Source of the DNA: Oscillospiraceae bacterium
Lineage (GTDB): Bacteria; Bacillota; Clostridia; Oscillospirales; Ruminococcaceae
Reading direction: 5' to 3'
Length of the DNA stretch: 64,000 bases
NCBI GenBank assembly: GCA_019424695.1
Contig: JAHYZA010000006.1
Coordinates: 1-64,000 of the forward strand
Shown here: piece by piece, positions 58,831 to 64,000 of the stretch
Position numbering within the stretch: position 1 is the first letter of the stretch
Layout: each line of letters opens with the position of its first letter
Notes under the pieces: generated by a model
The model's database searches: none
What the model was told of the DNA's origin: nothing
Seen by the model: only the letters and a program-made list of their open reading frames with translations
Translations under genes and position numbers: made by a program

Positions 58831-60006
58831 TCAGGAGCTGAACCGGTCACGCAGGTTCTTGAAAAAGCCCTTGCGCTTCTCGTAGTTCTCATCTTTGAGG
58901 CTGTCCTCAAAGGCTTTCAGGGCTTCGCGCTGGGTGCGGTTGAGTTTCTTGGGGATCTCCACCTCCACGATGACATACTGGTCACCGCGGCCCCGGCCGT
59001 TCAGGTACTGGATGCCCTGACCGCGCAGGCGGAACTTGGTGCCGCTCTGGGTGCCTTCCGGGATCTTCTGGGCCACCTTGCCGTCCACGGTGGGCACCTC
59101 GATCTCCGCCCCCAGAACCGCCTGGGAGTAGGTGATGGGCACACGGACATAGACGTCGTAGCCGTCACGTTCAAAGACCGCATCGCGCTTGACTGTCACA
59201 TGGACGATCACATCACCGGCGGGTCCCCCGTTGCTGCCTGCATCGCCCTGGCCGCGCAGCGCAATGTTCTGATCGTCGTCGATACCCGCAGGGATCTTGA
59301 CTTCCAGCGTCTTGCGGGCGCTGGTCTTGCCGGTGCCGCGGCAGGTCTTGCAGGGGTTCTTGATGATGGTGCCGCGGCCACCGCAGTGCGGGCAGGGCTG
59401 CTGGCTCTGCATCACACCGAAAGGCGTGCGCTGCGAGGTCACCACATAGCCGCGGCCACCGCACTGGGTACAGGTCTCGGGGCTGGAGCCGGCCTCGCAG
59501 CCGCTGCCATTACAGTCGGGGCAAGTCTGCTGCCGGTTGAGCGTGATCTTCTTGGCGCAGCCGTGGGCCGCTTCCTCGAAGGTCAGAATCACGCTGGCCT
59601 GGATGTCATGCCCCTTGCGCGGCGCGTTGGGATTGGCGCGGGCCGAACTGCCGAAACCGCTGAATCCGCCGAAACCACCGCCGAAGATATCGCCGAAGAT
59701 GTCGCCCAGGTCCACACCGCCGGCACCACCAAAGCCACCGAATCCGGCACCGCCGCCCTGGCCGGCCCCATAGTTGGGGTCGACGCCGGCAAAGCCAAAC
59801 TGGTCATAGCGTTTGCGTTTTTCCGGGTCCGAAAGAATATCGTGGGCCTCGTTGACCTCCTTGAACTTTTCCTCGGCGGTTTTGTCGCCGGGGTTCAGGT
59901 CGGGGTGGTACTTTTTGGCCAGCTTGCGGTAGGCGCTTTTGATCTCGGCATCGGTGGCATTTTTGCCAAGGCCCAGCACCTCATAATAATCACGTTTTTC
60001 TGCCAT
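58831..60006 (-). CDS. dnaJ: Chaperone DnaJ
   Basis: 391 residues, type I J-protein. J domain (1-70; KKYHPDLNPGDKTAEEKFKE with HPD), Gly/Phe-rich linker (about 75-130), four zinc-binding repeats (CPDCNGSG, CTQCGGRG, CPHCGGRG, CKTCRGTG) and C-terminal substrate-binding domains. Stimulates DnaK ATPase and delivers unfolded clients. Separated from dnaK by about 100 bases holding a GC-rich hairpin. Confidence 0.97.
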   Translation of the reverse strand: MAEKRDYYEVLGLGKNATDAEIKSAYRKLAKKYHPDLNPGDKTAEEKFKEVNEAHDILSDPEKRKRYDQFGFAGVDPNYGAGQGGGAGFGGFGGAGGVDLGDIFGDIFGGGFGGFSGFGSSARANPNAPRKGHDIQASVILTFEEAAHGCAKKITLNRQQTCPDCNGSGCEAGSSPETCTQCGGRGYVVTSQRTPFGVMQSQQPCPHCGGRGTIIKNPCKTCRGTGKTSARKTLEVKIPAGIDDDQNIALRGQGDAGSNGGPAGDVIVHVTVKRDAVFERDGYDVYVRVPITYSQAVLGAEIEVPTVDGKVAQKIPEGTQSGTKFRLRGQGIQYLNGRGRGDQYVIVEVEIPKKLNRTQREALKAFEDSLKDENYEKRKGFFKNLRDRFSS

Positions 60007-60053
60007 AGAATCAATCCCCTCTATTTGGGCTTTCTCTCAATTAACCCCGCAAG

Positions 60054-60079
60054 GGCCGCCGCCTTGCCGGGCGGCGGCC
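60054..60079 (-). other. GC-rich hairpin between dnaK and dnaJ
   Basis: Nine-bp arms GCGGCGGCC / GGCCGCCGC with no T-run on the minus strand. It may stabilise or be a processing site in the operon mRNA rather than a terminator. Confidence 0.5.
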
Positions 60080-60105
60080 TTTGTTTCAGGGTTCAGATTG
60101 TAAAA

Positions 60106-61944
60106 TCAGACTTCGTGGAAGTCGGCATCCACAGCGCCGTCATCCTTGGGCTGGCTGCCGCCCTGGGCACCGTTGTCGGCACCGGGCTGCTGCTGGGCAC
60201 CCTGGCTCTGCGCGGCCTGCTTGTAGACCTTCTCGCTGATGGCGTAGAACGCCTTCTGCAGATCGTCCTGCTTTGCCTTGATATCGTCGATGGAACCGGA
60301 CTTCAGGGCCTCTTTCAGGGCGGAGAGCTTGGTCTCGACGTCGCTCTTCTCCTCGGCGGAAACCTTGTCGCCGAACTCGTTCATGGCCTTCTCGGTCTGG
60401 AACACCATCTGGTCGGCGTTGTTGCGGACATCCACTTCCTCACGGCGCTTCTTGTCCTCGGCAGCATACTGCTCGGCATCCTTGACAGCCTTGTCGATGT
60501 CGTCCTTGCTCATGTTGGTGGAAGCGGTGATCGTGATGCTCTGCTCCTTGCCGGTGCCCAGATCCTTGGCGCTGACATGGACAATACCGTTGGCATCGAT
60601 ATCGAAGGTGACTTCGATCTGGGGCACGCCACGGGGCGCCGGAGCGATGCCATCCAGGTGGAAGGTACCCAGGCTCTTGTTGTCCTTGGCAAACTCACGT
60701 TCGCCCTGCAGGACGTTGACCTCAACGCTGGGCTGGTTATCCGCAGCGGTGGAGAAGATCTGGCTCTTCTTGGTGGGAATGGTGGTGTTGCGGTCGATGA
60801 TCTTGGTGCATACGCCGCCCAGGGTCTCGATGCCCAGGCTCAGCGGGGTAACATCCAGGAGCAGCAGGCCCTTGACGTCGCCCTGCAGAACACCGCCCTG
60901 GATGGCAGCGCCGACGGCAACACATTCGTCGGGGTTGATGCCCTTGAACGGCTCGCAGCCCAGTTCCTTCTTGACCGCGTCATAGACGGCGGGGATACGG
61001 GTGGAGCCACCGACCATCAGCACCTTGGCCAGGTCAGAAGCCTTCAGACCGGCATCGGCCAGAGCCTTGCGGACAGGGGTCATGGTGCGGTCCACCAGGT
61101 CAGCGGTCAGCTCATTGAACTTGGCGCGGGTGAGCGTCATATCCAGATGCTTGGGGCCGTTGGCGTCGGCGGTGATGAAGGGCAGGTTGATGTTGGTGGA
61201 AGTGGCGCTGGACAGCTCGATCTTCGCCTTCTCGGCCGCTTCCTTCAGACGCTGGGCAGCCATCTTGTCCTGACGCAGGTCGATGTTGTTCTCGCGCTTG
61301 AAGTCCTCGGCCATCCAGTCGATGATGCGCTGGTCGAAGTCATCGCCGCCCAGGTGGGTATCGCCGTTGGTGGCCAGAACTTCGGTCACGCCGTCGCCCA
61401 TCTCGATGATGGAGACATCGAAGGTACCGCCGCCCAGGTCGTAGACCATGATCTTCTGATCGGCTTCCTTATCGATGCCATAGGCCAGAGAAGCGGCCGT
61501 GGGCTCGTTGATGATACGCTTGACGTTCAGGCCCGCGATGGTGCCGGCGTTCTTGGTGGCCTGACGCTGGCTGTCGTTGAAGTAGGCAGGAACGGTGATG
61601 ACAGCCTCGGTGACGGGCTCGCCCAGGTAAGCCTCGGCGTCCGCCTTCAGCTTGGAGAGGATCATGGCGCTGATCTCTTCGGGGGTGTAGTCCTTGCCGC
61701 CGGCATGGACCTTCTCGGCCGTGCCCATCTTACGCTTGATGGAAGAAATGGTGTTTTCGGGGTTGGTGATGGCCTGACGCTTTGCGACCTGGCCCACCAG
61801 GCGCTCGCCGGTCTTGGTGAAGCCGACGACAGAAGGCGTGGTGCGCGCGCCCTCGGCGTTGGCGATAACGACGGGCTCGCCGCCCTCCATAACGGCAACA
61901 CAGCTGTTGGTGGTGCCAAGGTCAATACCAATGATTTTGCTCAT
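60106..61944 (-). CDS. dnaK: Chaperone DnaK (Hsp70)
   Basis: 612 residues. Nucleotide-binding domain (1-~355) opening [20 protein letters not shown], with the phosphate loop [13 protein letters not shown] and [12 protein letters not shown]; linker [14 protein letters not shown]; substrate-binding domain and helical lid, ending in a Gln/Gly-rich tail with an acidic end ([11 protein letters not shown]). It lacks the ~24-residue insertion of Gram-negative DnaK, as in other Firmicutes. Confidence 0.98.
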   Translation of the reverse strand: MSKIIGIDLGTTNSCVAVMEGGEPVVIANAEGARTTPSVVGFTKTGERLVGQVAKRQAITNPENTISSIKRKMGTAEKVHAGGKDYTPEEISAMILSKLKADAEAYLGEPVTEAVITVPAYFNDSQRQATKNAGTIAGLNVKRIINEPTAASLAYGIDKEADQKIMVYDLGGGTFDVSIIEMGDGVTEVLATNGDTHLGGDDFDQRIIDWMAEDFKRENNIDLRQDKMAAQRLKEAAEKAKIELSSATSTNINLPFITADANGPKHLDMTLTRAKFNELTADLVDRTMTPVRKALADAGLKASDLAKVLMVGGSTRIPAVYDAVKKELGCEPFKGINPDECVAVGAAIQGGVLQGDVKGLLLLDVTPLSLGIETLGGVCTKIIDRNTTIPTKKSQIFSTAADNQPSVEVNVLQGEREFAKDNKSLGTFHLDGIAPAPRGVPQIEVTFDIDANGIVHVSAKDLGTGKEQSITITASTNMSKDDIDKAVKDAEQYAAEDKKRREEVDVRNNADQMVFQTEKAMNEFGDKVSAEEKSDVETKLSALKEALKSGSIDDIKAKQDDLQKAFYAISEKVYKQAAQSQGAQQQPGADNGAQGGSQPKDDGAVDADFHEV

Positions 61945-62023
61945 ACTATAAAACTCCCTTCAAAAGAACTTTGAATGTGGTGAATGTCTGTTTATCTGAA
62001 ACGGGCGCTGCCCGGTTCATGCG

Positions 62024-62617
62024 TTATTCCGCGACGACCACCGTTGCATGACGGATGATCTTGTCGCCGATCTTGTAGCCTTTCTGGAAGACCTGCACGA
62101 CGGTGCCGCTTTCCTGCCCTTCGGCGGGCGGGACCTGCTGCACGGCGTTCATGAAGTTGGGATCAAAGGGCTTGGAAAGGGCTTCGATCTCGGTAATGTG
62201 GAGATTTTCCAGCGCCTTGGCGGCTTTGTCCAGCGTCATCATGACGCCTTTCTTGTAGTTTTCGTCGCTGCAGGCGGCATTGGCGGCCATATCCAGGGTA
62301 TCCAGGATGCCCAGGATCTGGGTGACGGCATGGGAAATACCGTCGTTGAACTTCTGGTCCGCCTCACGCTGGGAGCGCTTGCGGTAGTTATCATACTCGG
62401 CCGCGGTGCGCAGCAGCTGATCTTTCAGCTCGGTATTCTTCTTCTCGCTGGCTTCCAGCTTGGCCTGCAGCGCCGCTTCCGCGTGATGGTGTTTCTCTTT
62501 CTTCTCTGCCTTGGGTTCCGCTTCGGCGGTTTTTTTCTTGGCTTCGGTCTCGGGGGCCTCGGCAGCCTGTTCAGGCTGGGTCGCCGTGTTCTTTTCTTTT
62601 TCGTTCTCGTGGCTCAT
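62024..62617 (-). CDS. grpE: Nucleotide exchange factor GrpE
   Basis: 197 residues. About 60 N-terminal residues are low-complexity Glu/Lys/Ala, then the long helix (LLRTAAEYDNYRKRSQREAD) and a C-terminal beta domain ending IIRHATVVVAE. Releases ADP from DnaK. Second gene of the heat-shock operon, 20 bases after hrcA, with a GGAGG site. Confidence 0.97.
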   Translation of the reverse strand: MSHENEKEKNTATQPEQAAEAPETEAKKKTAEAEPKAEKKEKHHHAEAALQAKLEASEKKNTELKDQLLRTAAEYDNYRKRSQREADQKFNDGISHAVTQILGILDTLDMAANAACSDENYKKGVMMTLDKAAKALENLHITEIEALSKPFDPNFMNAVQQVPPAEGQESGTVVQVFQKGYKIGDKIIRHATVVVAE

Positions 62618-62637
62618 TGCGGGTCCTCCTTATCTGT

Positions 62638-63660
62638 TTATTGGCCCTGCCCGGCCATGCTCTGTCCCAGCTTGACGGCGAAGTAATCCAGGATCGGCAA
62701 CAACCGCCGGTATTCCATCCGTGTGGAACCGATCAGGGCTACCGAGCCGGTGAGGCCGCCGCCCGCCAGATATCGTTTGCTGACGATGCAGGCGCCCGGC
62801 ATCGCGGGGTCCAGATCGCTGCCCAGTGTAGCGGTGATCTTGCCGCCGTCGGGCCGGAGCAGCTCGGTGGCTGCTTCGTTGTCGGAGAAGATCTCCAGCA
62901 GCGCGCCCAGGTTTTCCCGCACATCGGGCATCTTGGCCAGATATTGCGCGCCCTGCAGACAAGCCTGCGGGCCGGTGGTGACCAGTGCCTGGGCCGCCAG
63001 CACCACCGGTGCCAGCCGCTCCCCTGCCGCCAGCACCATACTGGCTGTCAGCATCGGGCTCAGGTCCTGGGGTGCCACAAAGGTCAACCCGCGGTTGAGC
63101 AGCTGGGCCAGGTTGGCGGCATCGTCCCGCGTAAGGCCGGTATCGACCCGGGCCACCCGGGTGCGGACGCCGCCCGCACTGGTGACTGCCAGCACCGCCG
63201 CCGAATAGCGGCCCACCTGCACGACCTCGAAATGGGCGATGCAAAGATCCGGTGCCTGGGGCGTGGTGACCGCCGCGGCACATTCGGTCAGATCGGCCAA
63301 ACTGCGCGCCGCCGCCGGGGCAAGTTTTTCGGGCTCCACATCCATGCCGGCAAACAGATCGTCGATATGCTCCTTGTCTGCTTGCGACAACTGGTTGTCG
63401 CCCTGGGCGTCGATCAGGTGATCGAGGTAATAGCGGTAGCCCTGGGCGCTGGGTACGCGCCCGGCGCTGGTATGGGGCTGTTCCAGCAGTCCCAGCTTGG
63501 TCAGAGCCGCCATCTCATTGCGCAGGGTGGCACTGGACAGTGCCATATCAAAGTAGCTGGCCAGCAGACCCGAACCCACCGGTTCGCCGTCGCTGGCATA
63601 CAGGGCAACAATAGCTTCCAGGATTCGCTGCTTGCGCGCGTCCATCGCCATGTCGCTCAT
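62638..63660 (-). CDS. hrcA: Heat-inducible repressor HrcA
   Basis: 340 residues. N-terminal winged helix (residues ~8-85; DMALSSATLRNEMAALTKLG, then LLEQPHTSAGRVPSAQGYRYY, the family signature), followed by the GAF-like HrcA domain. It binds CIRCE and is kept active by GroEL. First gene of the operon it represses. Confidence 0.97.
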   Translation of the reverse strand: MSDMAMDARKQRILEAIVALYASDGEPVGSGLLASYFDMALSSATLRNEMAALTKLGLLEQPHTSAGRVPSAQGYRYYLDHLIDAQGDNQLSQADKEHIDDLFAGMDVEPEKLAPAAARSLADLTECAAAVTTPQAPDLCIAHFEVVQVGRYSAAVLAVTSAGGVRTRVARVDTGLTRDDAANLAQLLNRGLTFVAPQDLSPMLTASMVLAAGERLAPVVLAAQALVTTGPQACLQGAQYLAKMPDVRENLGALLEIFSDNEAATELLRPDGGKITATLGSDLDPAMPGACIVSKRYLAGGGLTGSVALIGSTRMEYRRLLPILDYFAVKLGQSMAGQGQ

Positions 63661-63687
63661 CTCCTTTGTTGTTCCCTTTGGTTCGTT

Positions 63688-63714
63688 TTAGCACTCCTTA
63701 TCTCTGAGTGCTAA
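63688..63714. promoter_or_regulatory. CIRCE operator
   Basis: TTAGCACTC-N9-GAGTGCTAA, a perfect match to the consensus, lying directly after the hrcA promoter. Confidence 0.98.
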
Positions 63715-63718
63715 ATTT

Positions 63719-63746
63719 ATTATACCCTCCTTTTTTCGCCTGTCAA
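63719..63746 (-). promoter_or_regulatory. Promoter of hrcA-grpE-dnaK-dnaJ
   Basis: Minus-strand TTGACA (63741-63746), 16-base spacer, TATAAT (63719-63724), a few bases upstream of CIRCE. Confidence 0.88.
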
Positions 63747-63808
63747 GGGGTTTGGCAAAACTTTTTGCAAGTTTAACAGTTTCGACACAATCGGGTATTC
63801 GACCCGCC

Positions 63809-63837
63809 TTGACACCATCCTGCCCCGGATTTATACT
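63809..63837 (+). promoter_or_regulatory. Promoter of the MATE-family gene
   Basis: TTGACA (63809-63814), 17-base spacer, TATACT (63832-63837). Confidence 0.8.
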
Positions 63838-63878
63838 ACTCTATAACCTTATTATAATGTAAAGAAGGTACCACTGCG

Positions 63879-64000
63879 ATGCAAACCCATTCCGACGACA
63901 AAGCCTTTCTGGCAACCGATCCCCTTGGCAGTCTGCTGCTCCGGCTGGCACTTCCCACCGTAGCCGCGCAGCTGATCAACATGCTGTACAACATTGTGGA
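63879..64000 (+). CDS. MATE-family efflux transporter, 5' end only
   Basis: The first 40 codons before the window ends: MQTHSDDKAFLATDPLGSLL then LRLALPTVAAQLINMLYNIV, the first helix of MATE transporters (the L-P-x2-x-QL-x2-x-LYN-x-VD pattern). AAGAAGG lies upstream of the ATG. These are Na+- or H+-coupled multidrug exporters; the substrate cannot be told from this fragment. Confidence 0.85.
   Translation, partial: MQTHSDDKAFLATDPLGSLLLRLALPTVAAQLINMLYNIV

Noticed and set aside
1..64000. CRISPR arrays, rRNA and tRNA genes
   Set aside because: No regularly spaced repeats, ribosomal RNA sequence or cloverleaf with a CCA-type end was seen on either strand. The tRNA-related signal at 3976-4250 is a T-box leader.

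Overview
The window looks like the chromosome of a Gram-positive, spore-lineage Firmicute with GC-rich genes. The likeliest group is a gut Oscillospiraceae/Ruminococcaceae relative such as Gemmiger, Subdoligranulum or Faecalibacterium. That placement is inference from gene content: a spoIIAA-spoIIAB-sigF operon, a T-box riboswitch before valS, hrcA-grpE-dnaK-dnaJ behind a perfect CIRCE operator, and AGGAGG ribosome sites throughout. No rRNA, tRNA or CRISPR array was seen.

Layout. 0.2-3.8 kb (minus): spoIIA operon, folC and a VanZ-like gene. 3.9-7.6 kb (plus): valine T-box, valS and an HD-domain gene. 7.7-9.3 kb (minus): an XRE regulator with membrane tail, and a ricin-type lectin fused to a histone-H1-like Lys/Ala tail. 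9.4-13.8 kb (minus): MarR regulator plus a heterodimeric ABC exporter with one degenerate ATPase site. 13.9-19 kb (minus): an ABC ATPase with a 1435-residue FtsX-type permease. 47.8-64 kb is ordinary chromosome: iron alcohol dehydrogenase, two LytM/M23 peptidases, a polyprenyl-phosphate sugar transferase, Lrp and GntR regulators with an ABC-2 exporter, an AEC transporter, rpsF-ssb-rpsR, the heat-shock operon and the start of a MATE gene.

The main discovery is a 26.8-kb element (about 19709-46547) inserted inside a class B penicillin-binding protein gene of the SpoVD/FtsI type. The gene's 5' part (residues 1-432, with SxxK and SxN) ends at 46545. Its 3' part (178 residues, with KSG) resumes at 19707 on the same strand. 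Joining the two at a shared CCC restores an in-frame protein of about 610 residues with the expected family sequence across the joint. The inferred attB and attP are each dyads centred on the same CC dinucleotide, which is the signature of a large serine recombinase, and one is encoded inside the element. The arrangement resembles intervening elements in sporulation genes (skin in sigK, SPbeta in spsM). Whether this one excises is not known from sequence.

Element cargo, mostly one long minus-strand operon: CDP-glucose synthesis (rfbF, rfbG), GtrA flippase, GtrB-like glycosyltransferase, large membrane glycosyltransferase-like proteins, acyltransferases, and an unusual module of a ThDP enzyme, a dehydroquinate-synthase-like cyclase, an SDR and an HMGL-like aldolase fusion. 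Together these suggest synthesis of an unusual sugar and its transfer to surface glycan. The element also carries a dead IS3-family element that is itself interrupted by a 265-bp structured insertion, an IS256-type remnant, a decayed multi-frame gene, a ferredoxin/NapH-like pair, an excisionase-like HTH gene and a 40-residue ORF coupled to the recombinase.
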